A stretch of DNA of 64,000 nt. It comes from Planococcus ruber. GTDB taxonomy: Bacteria > Bacillota > Bacilli > Bacillales_A > Planococcaceae. Shown piece after piece: positions 1 to 8,569 of this stretch. The DNA is taken from positions 1 to 64,000 of the forward strand of contig NZ_JALHAG010000004.1 in assembly GCF_022819085.1 (NCBI RefSeq), in the 5' to 3' direction. The notes under the pieces are model-generated. The model saw only the letters and a program-made list of their open reading frames with translations, was not told the origin of the DNA and did no database searches. Positions within the stretch are counted from its first letter, which is position 1, and each line of letters opens with the position of its first letter. A program made the translations under genes and the position numbers.

Positions 1-6
1 TTCAAT

Positions 7-82
7 GGGGCCTTAGCTCAGCTGGGAGAGCGCCTGCCTTGCACGCAGGAGGTCAGCGGTTCGATCCCGCTAGGCTCCACCA
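7..82 (+). tRNA. tRNA-Ala(TGC)
   Basis: Complete cloverleaf with CCA encoded. The anticodon TGC lies at 40-42 in a seven-base loop closed by CCTGC/GCAGG. First gene of a cluster ordered Ala-Met-Ile2-Ser-fMet-Asp-Phe-Gly-Ile-Asn-Ser-Glu, which follows the trnB-type array of B. subtilis. Confidence 0.97.
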
Positions 83-103
83 ACTATATATTTTAAAGAT
101 CCT

Positions 104-177
104 GGCGGCGTAGCTCAGCTGGCTAGAGCGTACGGTTCATACCCGTAAGGTCGGGGGTTCGATCCCCTCTGCCGCCA
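104..177 (+). tRNA. tRNA-Met(CAT), elongator
   Basis: Acceptor GGCGGCG pairs with TGCCGCC and the anticodon CAT is at 138-140. CCA is not encoded (the gene is followed by CTT), so it must be added by a nucleotidyltransferase. Assigned to elongator Met because position 1 is paired, unlike the initiator at 446, and because of its place in the cluster. Confidence 0.93.
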
Positions 178-185
178 CTTTTTTA

Positions 186-262
186 GGACCTTTAGCTCAG
201 TTGGTTAGAGCAGACGGCTCATAACCGTCCGGTCGCAGGTTCGAGTCCTGCAAGGTCCACCA
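186..262 (+). tRNA. tRNA-Ile2(CAT), lysidine type
   Basis: Acceptor GGACCTT/AAGGTCC, CCA encoded, anticodon CAT in loop CTCATAA. A CAT tRNA directly after elongator Met and before Ser in this conserved order corresponds to the AUA-decoding isoleucine tRNA whose C34 is changed to lysidine by TilS. The identity is inferred from order and sequence type; it could otherwise be a second Met tRNA. Confidence 0.82.
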
Positions 263-277
263 TTTATCTATTATCAC

Positions 278-370
278 GGAGGAATACCCAAGTTTGGCTG
301 AAGGGATCGGTCTTGAAAACCGACAGGGGAGTCAAATCCCGCGGGGGTTCGAATCCCTCTTCCTCCTCCA
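278..370 (+). tRNA. tRNA-Ser(TGA) with unusual U73
   Basis: Class II tRNA with a long variable arm, anticodon TGA at 314-316 and CCA encoded. The acceptor GGAGGAA pairs with TTCCTCC at 360-366. The discriminator base at 367 is T, whereas bacterial serine tRNAs normally carry G73, as does tRNA-Ser(GCT) at 942 in this cluster. Confidence 0.93.
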
Positions 371-387
371 TCTTTATAAAAAATGTG

Positions 388-418
388 TGGACTATCCTTT
401 TAAAAACTTCTATATAAT
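388..418 (+). promoter_or_regulatory. Possible internal promoter in the tRNA cluster
   Basis: The gap between tRNA-Ser and tRNA-fMet (371-445) is the longest in the cluster. It holds TGGACT (388-393) and TATAAT (413-418), 19 bases apart. The spacing is long, so the call is tentative; it would allow separate transcription from initiator tRNA onward. Confidence 0.35.
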
Positions 419-445
419 AGAAGAAACTAGTAAGACTATCATTAT

Positions 446-523
<78 letters not shown>

Positions 524-525
524 AT

Positions 526-601
526 GGTCCCGTGGTGTAGCGGTTAACATGCCTGCCTGTCACGCAGGAGATCGCCGGTTCGATCCCGGTCGGGACCGCC
601 A
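526..601 (+). tRNA. tRNA-Asp(GTC)
   Basis: Cloverleaf with anticodon GTC at 559-561 in loop CTGTCAC, discriminator G, CCA encoded. It starts four bases after the initiator tRNA. Confidence 0.97.
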
Positions 602-619
602 TTTTTATCTTTCAAATGT

Positions 620-695
620 GGGTCAGTAGCTCAGTTGGTAGAGCATTAGATTGAAGCTCTAAGTGTCGGCGGTTCGATTCCGTCCTGACCCACCA
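620..695 (+). tRNA. tRNA-Phe(GAA)
   Basis: Acceptor GGGTCAG/CTGACCC, anticodon GAA at 653-655 with stem TTAGA/TCTAA, CCA encoded. Confidence 0.96.
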
Positions 696-700
696 TTTAT

Positions 701-774
701 GCGGGTGTAGTTTAGTGGTAAAACCTCAGCCTTCCAAGCTGATGATGAGGGTTCGATTCCCTTCACCCGCTCCA
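701..774 (+). tRNA. tRNA-Gly(TCC)
   Basis: Acceptor GCGGGTG/CACCCGC, anticodon TCC at 733-735. The discriminator is T, which is normal for bacterial glycine tRNA. CCA encoded. The His tRNA found between Phe and Gly in the B. subtilis array is absent here. Confidence 0.96.
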
Positions 775-784
775 TTATACATAT

Positions 785-861
<77 letters not shown>

Positions 862-862
862 T

Positions 863-937
863 TCCGAAGTAGCTCAGTGGTAGAGCACCGCACTGTTAAT
901 GCGATGGTCGTAGGTTCGAATCCTACCTTCGGAGCCA
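863..937 (+). tRNA. tRNA-Asn(GTT)
   Basis: Acceptor TCCGAAG/CTTCGGA, anticodon GTT at 895-897, discriminator G, CCA encoded. Only one base separates it from tRNA-Ile. Confidence 0.96.
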
Positions 938-941
938 TACT

Positions 942-1032
942 GGGGAAGTACTCAAGTGGCTGAAGAGGCGCCCCTGCTAAGGGTGTAGGTCGGGAAACCG
1001 GCGCGAGGGTTCAAATCCCTCCTTCTCCGCCA
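942..1032 (+). tRNA. tRNA-Ser(GCT)
   Basis: Class II tRNA with a long variable arm, anticodon GCT at 976-978, the usual discriminator G73 at 1029, CCA encoded. It is the internal comparison that makes U73 of tRNA-Ser(TGA) stand out. Confidence 0.96.
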
Positions 1033-1038
1033 GTAATT

Positions 1039-1110
1039 GGCCCCTTGGTCAAGCGGTTAAGACACCGCCCTTTCACGGCGGTAACACGGGTTCGAATCCC
1101 GTAGGGGTCA
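1039..1110 (+). tRNA. tRNA-Glu(TTC)
   Basis: Acceptor GGCCCCT/AGGGGTC, anticodon TTC at 1072-1074 in loop CTTTCAC. CCA is not encoded. Last gene of the cluster. Its U34 is the kind of wobble base modified by the mnmL-mnmM pathway encoded at 23004-24505. Confidence 0.96.
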
Positions 1111-1113
1111 TAT

Positions 1114-1150
1114 AAAAGTGCCATGCATTCAATTGCATGGCACTTTTTCT
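1114..1150 (+). terminator. Terminator of the tRNA operon
   Basis: Fourteen-base arms (1114-1127 and 1134-1147, core GTGCCATGCA/TGCATGGCAC) with a six-base loop, followed by T-rich sequence. Confidence 0.9.
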
Positions 1151-1194
1151 TTTGTTCAAAACTTTACCTTAACGAATGGCTGTTTCTTTAGATG

Positions 1195-1232
1195 AAAAAA
1201 GAGGTTCTTCAATTAAGAAGAACCTCTTTTTT
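1195..1232. terminator. Terminator of menA, possibly bidirectional
   Basis: Arms GAGGTTCTTC (1201-1210) and GAAGAACCTC (1217-1226) are flanked by A6 on the left and T6 on the right, so it can work in both directions. It ends right at the menA stop codon. Confidence 0.88.
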
Positions 1233-2144
1233 CTATAGTAGATGATGAATCAAGAGCCCAATCCCAAGCAGGAAGGCAAATAAAGTATTGGTAATTCCTG
1301 TTGCCTTCATTGCTGGCATAACTTCAAGCGGCGCAGTATAGCGTTTGAAAGTTTTCACAACATTGAATGCTTTAGGGGCACTTAGAAATACTAAAAGGGT
1401 CCACGGGGTTAAATCATTGAAAATCACTAAAGCCAAGATCCATAAATATGAAATAGCAAAGAATGAAGCCAAAATCATTACTCCGACCGGTCTGCCTGTC
1501 AGGATAACCAATGTCTTTCGGCCGCTTGCAGCATCTCCGACCATATCCCGGATATTATTTGTCATCATGATCGCTGCAACTAATAAGGTACTTGGCACGG
1601 CAAGCAAGGATGCTTCTACTGTGACAGACATCGTTTGGATATAGAACGCAATAATTACAATTAAATAGCCCATAACGACTCCTGAGAACAATTCACCAAA
1701 TGGGGTATAAGCAATTGGAAATGGGCCACCTGTATACAAATAGCCAATAGCCATCGCTGCACCGCCTACGACGAGCAGCCACCAACTGGTTTGAGAGCAA
1801 ATCCAAATGCCGATAACAGCAGCGATTAGATAGAGAAGCAAAGCAAGTGATAAAACAGTTTTGGGTTTGACCCCGTTCCGGACAATAGCACCGCCGATAC
1901 CGACAGATTTTTCATTATCCAATCCACGGGCAAAATCATAATATTCATTGAACATATTGGTTGCCGCTTGAATCAATAAACTCGCAATCAGCATGGCGAG
2001 AAATAATCCCCAATGGATATCGGTATAATTGATGGCGATCATGGTGCCTAAAAATACGGGAGCAAACGATGCGGTTAATGTATGTGGACGAGTTAATTGC
2101 CACCATACGCGCCAGCCGCTGTCTGCCTGAATGGAATGTGTCAT
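1233..2144 (-). CDS. menA: 1,4-dihydroxy-2-naphthoate polyprenyltransferase MenA
   Basis: Attaches the polyprenyl tail to 1,4-dihydroxy-2-naphthoate, giving demethylmenaquinone, in the cytoplasmic membrane. The 303-residue product has the UbiA-family pattern: many hydrophobic segments and two Asp-rich motifs, NEYYD in the first half and IRDMVGDAASGRKT later. The start is the ATG at 2142-2144, eight bases after AGGAGAGG. A GTG ten codons upstream is in frame but has no ribosome site. It is transcribed away from the menFDHB genes and shares their upstream region, so the whole menaquinone pathway from chorismate to prenylation sits together here; B. subtilis has menA elsewhere. Confidence 0.95.
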   Translation of the reverse strand: MTHSIQADSGWRVWWQLTRPHTLTASFAPVFLGTMIAINYTDIHWGLFLAMLIASLLIQAATNMFNEYYDFARGLDNEKSVGIGGAIVRNGVKPKTVLSLALLLYLIAAVIGIWICSQTSWWLLVVGGAAMAIGYLYTGGPFPIAYTPFGELFSGVVMGYLIVIIAFYIQTMSVTVEASLLAVPSTLLVAAIMMTNNIRDMVGDAASGRKTLVILTGRPVGVMILASFFAISYLWILALVIFNDLTPWTLLVFLSAPKAFNVVKTFKRYTAPLEVMPAMKATGITNTLFAFLLGIGLLIHHLL

Positions 2145-2315
2145 GTTGTGTACCTCTCCTTTAATTCTTTCCACCCTTTATTGTACTTCAAATTCACGGT
2201 AAATACAGCATATGGTGTGCTGAAATTGGAAGAAAAGAGTATGATAGAGGGTAGAGATTTAAAAAGTGAACTATCACGTGTATTTTGCATTTAAATGAAA
2301 AACGGAGGTAATTTG

Positions 2316-3707
2316 ATGAATTCACAGCAGTATTCATCGCCGGAAAATTTTACGGATACGCGTTACTTGGCGTATCGATTTTATACGGAAACGATTGAGG
2401 TATCCAGAATGTCGGCTTTGGCTTTTTTTGAAGCGGGTGAACAGCAGTTTAAAGGGAAACGGATGTTTTGGCAGAACCGGGAAAAGACGTTTACGTGGGT
2501 CGGTCTTGGACATGCGCATGTAATATCAGCCCATAGCCCGCACGGCCGCTTTGAGCAAATTAAAGAAGAGTGGCAAAGTTTATGCAAACAAATTGTCAAT
2601 GAAGAGCGGGAAGTTCAGCCCATTCTTTTCGGCGGCTTCTCTTTTGATCCGTTAAATGAGAAAGATAGCGTATGGACAAAATTTCCAGAAGCCTATTTTG
2701 CTGTGCCGACTTTTCAAATGATTATTAAAGGTGAACGGGCATATGTCAGTATCCATCTCATCACAAAGGATAAAGATACGTTTACTGCTTTTGATGCATT
2801 GCGTAAAGAACGGGATCGATTAATCCATTCCGCTCAAGTATCAGAACTCAAAAAATACCGTAAACCGCTAGTCGTTAAACGGACAGAACTGAAAAAAGAT
2901 GAATATCTTGATTCCATTAAAAAAGTGACGGCTGTTATTAAAGCGAAACAGGCGGAAAAAGTCGTAATTGCCCGAGCACTAAAGCTGAATTTTGATCAGC
3001 CTTTGGCACCGGCATCTGCTCTTTCCCAAGTTTCAGAAGAACAGCCGGAAAGTTTTCTTTTCGGAATGGAAGCTGAAAATCAGTTTTTCTTTGGGGCGAC
3101 ACCTGAACGATTGGTTAAAGTGAAGGACCGCCAAGCATTGTCAACTTGTTTAGCAGGATCGACTCCACGCGGCAAAACGGTAGAAATTGATGCCGCACTT
3201 GGCAATGAATTACTAAATGATAAGAAAAACCGTTCGGAGCATCAATTTGTCGTGAAGATGATCAGCCAGGTATTCGATGCACATAGTTCGAAGATGTTTG
3301 TGCCGAAAACGCCGAAGCTAATGAAAATACGGGATATCCAACACCTTTATACGCCAGTCGAAGGGGAGTTGAAAGATGGATCCAATCTATTGGATCTTGT
3401 ACGGGATCTGCATCCGACGCCTGCTCTTGGAGGAGAACCGAAACAGGAGGCGATGAGTTTGATCCGCCAGTACGAAACGATGAACCGGGGCTATTATGCT
3501 GCTCCTGTTGGCTGGATCGATGCAAAAGGCGACGGCGAATTCGCTGTCGCAATCCGTTCAGCTTTGCTTGATGGAAAAGATGCTTATTTATATGCGGGTG
3601 GGGGAATAGTTGAAGATTCCCATCCGGAAGCAGAATATGACGAAACATGGGTTAAATTCAGACCGATGCTCCGTGTACTTGGAGGTCAAATGAGTGAAGA
3701 ATCGTAA
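2316..3707 (+). CDS. menF: Isochorismate synthase MenF
   Basis: Converts chorismate to isochorismate, the committed step into menaquinone. The 463-residue product belongs to the chorismate-binding family (ADCS/isochorismate/anthranilate synthases). The C-terminal half carries the family core: GATPERLVKV, CLAGSTPRG, then LHPTPALGGEP and GYYAAPVGW. The start at ATG 2316 follows GGAGGT by six bases; an ATG at 2295 lies before this ribosome site and is rejected. Its 3' end overlaps menD by 14 bases in another frame, pointing to translational coupling. First gene of menF-D-H-B. Confidence 0.95.
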   Translation: MNSQQYSSPENFTDTRYLAYRFYTETIEVSRMSALAFFEAGEQQFKGKRMFWQNREKTFTWVGLGHAHVISAHSPHGRFEQIKEEWQSLCKQIVNEEREVQPILFGGFSFDPLNEKDSVWTKFPEAYFAVPTFQMIIKGERAYVSIHLITKDKDTFTAFDALRKERDRLIHSAQVSELKKYRKPLVVKRTELKKDEYLDSIKKVTAVIKAKQAEKVVIARALKLNFDQPLAPASALSQVSEEQPESFLFGMEAENQFFFGATPERLVKVKDRQALSTCLAGSTPRGKTVEIDAALGNELLNDKKNRSEHQFVVKMISQVFDAHSSKMFVPKTPKLMKIRDIQHLYTPVEGELKDGSNLLDLVRDLHPTPALGGEPKQEAMSLIRQYETMNRGYYAAPVGWIDAKGDGEFAVAIRSALLDGKDAYLYAGGGIVEDSHPEAEYDETWVKFRPMLRVLGGQMSEES

Positions 3708-5394
3708 ATCATTAACAGAGTATGTATCAGCTTTTACCCATTCACTCGTTCATCTTGGAGTGAAAAATGTAGTTATCAGTCCAGGTTCCCGTTCGACGCC
3801 GCTTGCTTATGCGTGTATGAAGCAGGAAGGCTTGACGGTTTGCCGTCAAATCGATGAACGTTCAGCAGCTTATTTTGCTTTGGGGATGGCGAAAGCTTCC
3901 GGCAGTCCAGTGATGCTTCTTTGTACATCTGGAACTGCGGCAGCTAATTATTTTCCTGCCATTGTAGAAGCGTATTATGCACGAGTTCCTTTATTAGTAG
4001 TGACGGCTGACCGGCCGCACGAATTGCGCGAAGTAGGTGCGCCTCAAGCGATCAATCAAATCAATCTGTTCGGCTCCCATGTGAAGTGGTCAGCAGATTT
4101 GCCGATGCCAGAACCGGAAAATCAATTGAGTTTTCTTTCCCGGCATTTGCACCGTTCGATTGCCACAGCGAAAACGGCGCCAAAAGGCCCTGTACATTTA
4201 AATGTGCCATTCCGTGAACCATTGCGGATCGATTTTGAGCAAAGCTATGAAAGCTCGGGAGAGATGATGCATTTTACCGGGGAGTTTGTCTTGAATGAAG
4301 AAACCAAAACGTTCCTTCAAAACCTAATGGCTAAAGAACGGGGCTTATTAGTAGTCGGTGAAATGACAGAGCGGATGCCTTCGGAATTTTGGAAGTTTGC
4401 TCGAGAATTAAATTGGCCGATTTTAGCAGATCCTTTATCCAATCTCCGTTCAGGGGTTAAGGCCGAGGACCGGCATTTAATTATTGATGCCTATGACGCT
4501 TTATTGAAGAATGGGGAATTTAAAGAAGCCATGGTCCCTGATGCAGTGATTCGGATTGGCCCGCAGCCCGTTTCCAAGCCGTTGACATTATTTTTGGCAA
4601 GCGTTAAACCGGAAACGTATGTTGTTTTTGATGAAAGTCCGATGATGCGCGATGCGCAGTCTGTTGTAACCCATCATATCCAAGCGCCTCCAACAGAATT
4701 ATGGAAGCTTGGACTGGAGGCGCGGCAGCAGCAGGGATTTACCGAGAAATGGCAGAAAGCATCGGCGCTGTACTGGGAAATTGTTGAGCAGCATTGCCAG
4801 GATGAAATGGATGAAGGGGTTCTTGCTAAAGTGCTGTTCGAAGAATTAGATGCTTGCGATTTGATCGTTGGCAGCAGTATGCCGATTCGGGATGTAGATA
4901 CATTCTTCCGTACGAACGGGCGAGATGCCATGATTTATGCAAACAGGGGAGCTAACGGAATCGACGGAGTCGTTTCTACGGCATTCGGTGTACAGGCGGC
5001 TTCCAAACGCCCTGCTTATTTATTGATAGGCGATTTGTCGTTTTTGCATGATATGAATGGATTGATTGCATCTAAAATGCAAGAAACGGATTTGACAGTG
5101 GTCGTCATGAACAATGACGGCGGCGGAATTTTCTCTTATTTGCCTCAATCGGAAGAAGAGCGGCATTTTGAAGCGTTGTTTGGTACACCGACCGGCTTGA
5201 AATTTGAAGATGCAGCGCGCATGTACGATACAGAATATGCTGCTGTTCAAACAAAAGAGCAACTGGTCGAGGCATTGCGACTGCCGAAAGAAAAACAAGT
5301 CAAAATCATTGAAGTCTTTACTGATCGACAGCAAAACGTGTTGAGCCACCGGAAACTATGGGATCGATTTAACGAGGAGCTGGCGAAGCAATGA
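3694..5394 (+). CDS. menD: SEPHCHC synthase MenD
   Basis: Thiamine-diphosphate enzyme that adds 2-oxoglutarate to isochorismate. At 566 residues it is of normal family length. The N-terminal pyrimidine-binding domain has SPGSRSTPLAYA and the glutamate-bearing IDERSAAYFALG. The C-terminal diphosphate-binding motif starts at GDLSFLHDMNG and ends at NNDGGGIFSYLP. Starts with GTG at 3694, seven bases after GGAGGT, inside the end of menF. The stop overlaps the start of menH (ATGA). Confidence 0.96.
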   Translation: MKNRKSLTEYVSAFTHSLVHLGVKNVVISPGSRSTPLAYACMKQEGLTVCRQIDERSAAYFALGMAKASGSPVMLLCTSGTAAANYFPAIVEAYYARVPLLVVTADRPHELREVGAPQAINQINLFGSHVKWSADLPMPEPENQLSFLSRHLHRSIATAKTAPKGPVHLNVPFREPLRIDFEQSYESSGEMMHFTGEFVLNEETKTFLQNLMAKERGLLVVGEMTERMPSEFWKFARELNWPILADPLSNLRSGVKAEDRHLIIDAYDALLKNGEFKEAMVPDAVIRIGPQPVSKPLTLFLASVKPETYVVFDESPMMRDAQSVVTHHIQAPPTELWKLGLEARQQQGFTEKWQKASALYWEIVEQHCQDEMDEGVLAKVLFEELDACDLIVGSSMPIRDVDTFFRTNGRDAMIYANRGANGIDGVVSTAFGVQAASKRPAYLLIGDLSFLHDMNGLIASKMQETDLTVVVMNNDGGGIFSYLPQSEEERHFEALFGTPTGLKFEDAARMYDTEYAAVQTKEQLVEALRLPKEKQVKIIEVFTDRQQNVLSHRKLWDRFNEELAKQ

Positions 5395-6218
5395 AAATGA
5401 AGGTTAACGGCTTGGATTACCATGTGGAAGTACGGAATGAAGACCAGTCTCCGTCTATCGTTTTTCTGCATGGCTTTACAGGAAGCACCCAAACGTGGCG
5501 GAAGATAGCTGATAAGCTGCCGGACTATAAAATCGTTCTTGTGGATTTGCTGGGCCACGGCAAAACTGCGATTCCGGAAGATGCTTCCCGCTACGTCATG
5601 GAGCTGCAAGTCCGTGACTTAAATTCTTTGTTGATGGAACTTGGCTTAAAGGAATTTATTCTAGTCGGCTATTCAATGGGCGGCCGGACCGCTCTCGCTT
5701 ATTCTGCTGCGTATCCGGAACGCTTGCAGGCGCTCGTTCTGGAAAGTGCATCGCCCGGACTTAAAACGGCTGAGGAGCGGTTAGAACGCCAACAGCGGGA
5801 CAGTGAACTTGCATTAAAGATTTTAGCGAATGGCATGCCATCTTTTGTTGAAAAGTGGGAAAACATCCCTCTTTTTGACAGCCAAAAAAAATTGCCGAAA
5901 GAAATAAAGGAAGAAATCAAAAAAGAACGGCTGAGCCAACAGCCACTGGGACTTGCAAACAGCTTAATCGGTATGGGAACCGGCTCGCAGCCGTCTTATT
6001 GGAACCAGTTAAGAGGCATTCGTGTTCCGGTATTGCTGATCACGGGGAGCTTGGATTTGAAATTCCAAGGCATTGCTGACGAGATGAAAATGGCTTTTTG
6101 GCAGGCGGAGCATCAAATAGTCGATGCAGGACATGCAATTCACGTGGAAAAACCGGCTGAGTTTGCTACAATAGTAGATGAGTATTTGAGATTGAACATC
6201 CAAGGAGGAAAATCATGA
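5391..6218 (+). CDS. menH: SHCHC synthase MenH (alpha/beta hydrolase)
   Basis: Eliminates pyruvate from SEPHCHC to give SHCHC. A 275-residue alpha/beta-hydrolase fold with oxyanion motif LHGFTGS, nucleophile elbow GYSMGG and a late catalytic His in [11 protein letters not shown]. Start and stop both overlap neighbours by ATGA junctions (menD before, menB after), so the three are almost certainly translated from one mRNA. Confidence 0.93.
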   Translation: MKMKVNGLDYHVEVRNEDQSPSIVFLHGFTGSTQTWRKIADKLPDYKIVLVDLLGHGKTAIPEDASRYVMELQVRDLNSLLMELGLKEFILVGYSMGGRTALAYSAAYPERLQALVLESASPGLKTAEERLERQQRDSELALKILANGMPSFVEKWENIPLFDSQKKLPKEIKEEIKKERLSQQPLGLANSLIGMGTGSQPSYWNQLRGIRVPVLLITGSLDLKFQGIADEMKMAFWQAEHQIVDAGHAIHVEKPAEFATIVDEYLRLNIQGGKS

Positions 6219-7033
6219 CTCGTGAATGGGTAACAGAACGTACATATGAAGACATCAAATATGAGACGTATAACGGCATTGCTAAAATTACCATCAACCG
6301 TCCGGAAGTGCGCAACGCATTCCGCCCGAAAACAGTGGAAGAAATGATCGATGCATTTTCTCGTGCACGCGACGATTCTAAAGTAGGCGTTATCGTCTTG
6401 ACCGGCGAAGGCGAAAAAGCATTCTGCTCAGGCGGAGACCAAAGTGTCCGCGGGCACGGGGGCTATGTAGGAGAAGATGAAATTCCACGTTTGAACGTAT
6501 TGGACCTTCAACGTCTAATCCGTGTAATTCCAAAACCGGTCGTAGCAATGGTTTCAGGTTATGCAATCGGCGGTGGACATGTCTTGCACGTAGTCTGCGA
6601 TTTGACGATTGCAGCTGACAATGCACGTTTCGGCCAAACAGGCCCACGCGTCGGTTCTTTTGACGCTGGATACGGTTCAGGCTATTTGGCACGTATCATC
6701 GGCCATAAGAAAGCGCGTGAAATTTGGTACCTATGCCGTCAATACGACGCACAGGAAGCATTGGATATGGGCTTGGTCAACACAGTCGTGCCATATGAGC
6801 AGCTTGAAGATGAAACGGTTAAATGGTGCGAGGAAATGCTCGAAATGAGCCCGACTGCACTTCGGTTTGTAAAAGCGGCGATGAACGCTGATACAGATGG
6901 CCTTGCTGGGCTTCAGCAAATGGCTGGAGACGCTACATTGCTTTATTACACAACAGACGAAGCGAAAGAAGGACGCGACGCGTTTAAAGAAAAACGCAAA
7001 CCGGACTTCGGCCAATTCCCTCGTTTCCCTTGA
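6215..7033 (+). CDS. menB: 1,4-dihydroxy-2-naphthoyl-CoA synthase MenB
   Basis: Crotonase-family enzyme closing the naphthalene ring of o-succinylbenzoyl-CoA. The 272-residue length is standard. Typical blocks are [34 protein letters not shown] and the Asp/Tyr-containing [23 protein letters not shown]. The start ATG at 6215 lies six bases after GGAGG and overlaps the menH stop. Followed by a strong hairpin terminator that partly separates it from menE-menC. Confidence 0.96.
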   Translation: MTREWVTERTYEDIKYETYNGIAKITINRPEVRNAFRPKTVEEMIDAFSRARDDSKVGVIVLTGEGEKAFCSGGDQSVRGHGGYVGEDEIPRLNVLDLQRLIRVIPKPVVAMVSGYAIGGGHVLHVVCDLTIAADNARFGQTGPRVGSFDAGYGSGYLARIIGHKKAREIWYLCRQYDAQEALDMGLVNTVVPYEQLEDETVKWCEEMLEMSPTALRFVKAAMNADTDGLAGLQQMAGDATLLYYTTDEAKEGRDAFKEKRKPDFGQFPRFP

Positions 7034-7046
7034 TCAACGAATATTC

Positions 7047-7078
7047 AAAAGCTGTCCTCTCAGGGGACAGCTTTTTTT
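7047..7078 (+). terminator. Terminator after menB
   Basis: GCTGTCC (7051-7057), seven-base loop, GGACAGC (7065-7071), then seven Ts. It divides the menaquinone genes into menFDHB and menEC. Confidence 0.9.
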
Positions 7079-7135
7079 AGAAAAATAAAACGCGGAACTG
7101 GGATTTCAGCTGTCTTACAAGAAAGGATTTTTATA

Positions 7136-8569
7136 ATGACCTATCCAAACTGGCTGACTCAGCGCAGCCATTTAAGCGGCAGCCGTATGGCGCTGTCTTT
7201 TCATGATCAGCAATGGACTTTTTCTGAAGTCAATGAGTTAGCACTTGAATATGCAGGAAAGCTGGCTTCTTTTGGCATCAACACGGATTCCCGTGTCGCC
7301 ATTCTTGCGAAATCCACGCCTGATTTTGTTTTTATTATGTATGGATGCCTGCATGCCGGCTGCGAAATGGTGATGCTGAATGAGCGTTTGGCTCCAGCAG
7401 AATTGGCTTACCAGATTGAAGATTCTGCGGCCGATTTTGTTTTAGTAGACGATGTGCTGCAGGAGAAAATCGAAGAGCATGTACCGGTTTTATTCAGCCA
7501 AATCAAAGCAGCTGCTCCGTCCGACTGGGTGCCGGCGAGCGAATGGAAAAAAGATCGGACGATTTCGATCATGTATACCTCAGGGACGACGGGACATCCA
7601 AAAGGTGTCCGGCAAACGGCCGAAAACCACTTTTCGAGCGCTGTTTCGTCGGCATTGAATATCGGGATTGCGCCGGAAGATGTCTGGCTTTGCTCTGTGC
7701 CGCTGTTTCACATTAGCGGATTTTCCATATTGATGCGTTCACTGATTTACGGCATGGGCGTACGCTTGTATGAAAAATTCGATGCAGAGCGGAGTGTTGA
7801 AGAAATTTGCAACGGAACGGTGACACATGTGTCAGTGGTCAGTGTCACCTTAGAGCGCATCCTCCGCACGATTGAAGAGCGGGGAGCTAAAGCTTCACCG
7901 AAATTTAAAGCCATCCTGGTAGGAGGAGGCCCAGTGCCGGTTGCATACATTCAACGTGCAGAGGAATTGCAGATTCCTGTCCTCCAGACATATGGAATGA
8001 CGGAGACTTCTTCGCAAACGACGACGCTTCAGCCGGCTGATGCCGAGCGGAAAATCGGTTCATCCGGCAAACCGCTGTTTCTGTATCAAGTGAAAATAGA
8101 AGGGACTGAGAACGCTGGTGAAGCCGGCGAAATTCTCATCCACGGGCCGCAAGTGACGCCTGGATATATTGGCCGCTTTTCGGAGCGGGAAGTGCAAGCT
8201 GACGGATGGCTTCATACAGGCGATATCGGCTATTTGGACGAAGAAGGATTTTTGTTTGTCGTAGATCGGCGGTCAGATTTGATTGTTTCCGGAGGCGAAA
8301 ATGTCTATCCTGCTGAAATCGAGAAAGTGCTGCTCGCCCATCCAGCTGTTCGGGAAGCAGGGGTATGCGGCGCACCGGATGAAAAATGGGGAGAAGTGCC
8401 GGTGGCTTTTGTCGTCTTGAACAAACCGGCAGAGGCTGAAGAGCTGCTCGCTTATTGCAAACAGCAAATCGCTTCCTATAAAACGCCAAAGCAATTGAAG
8501 TTCGTGGAATCGCTGCCGCGGAATGCTTCCAATAAACTATTGCGAAGAGAGCTGAAAGCATGGTTGTAA
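7136..8569 (+). CDS. menE: o-Succinylbenzoate--CoA ligase MenE
   Basis: ATP-dependent acyl-CoA ligase acting on o-succinylbenzoate. 477 residues. ANL-superfamily signatures: P-loop MYTSGTTGHPKGV, the QTYGMTETSS core, hinge region LHTGDIGYLDEEGF then VDRRSDLIVSGGENVYP, and a C-terminal catalytic lysine in NASNKLLRREL. ATG at 7136 follows AAAGGA. It lies 102 bases beyond menB, behind a terminator, so it may use its own weak promoter or read-through. Overlaps menC by ten bases. Confidence 0.95.
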   Translation: MTYPNWLTQRSHLSGSRMALSFHDQQWTFSEVNELALEYAGKLASFGINTDSRVAILAKSTPDFVFIMYGCLHAGCEMVMLNERLAPAELAYQIEDSAADFVLVDDVLQEKIEEHVPVLFSQIKAAAPSDWVPASEWKKDRTISIMYTSGTTGHPKGVRQTAENHFSSAVSSALNIGIAPEDVWLCSVPLFHISGFSILMRSLIYGMGVRLYEKFDAERSVEEICNGTVTHVSVVSVTLERILRTIEERGAKASPKFKAILVGGGPVPVAYIQRAEELQIPVLQTYGMTETSSQTTTLQPADAERKIGSSGKPLFLYQVKIEGTENAGEAGEILIHGPQVTPGYIGRFSEREVQADGWLHTGDIGYLDEEGFLFVVDRRSDLIVSGGENVYPAEIEKVLLAHPAVREAGVCGAPDEKWGEVPVAFVVLNKPAEAEELLAYCKQQIASYKTPKQLKFVESLPRNASNKLLRRELKAWL

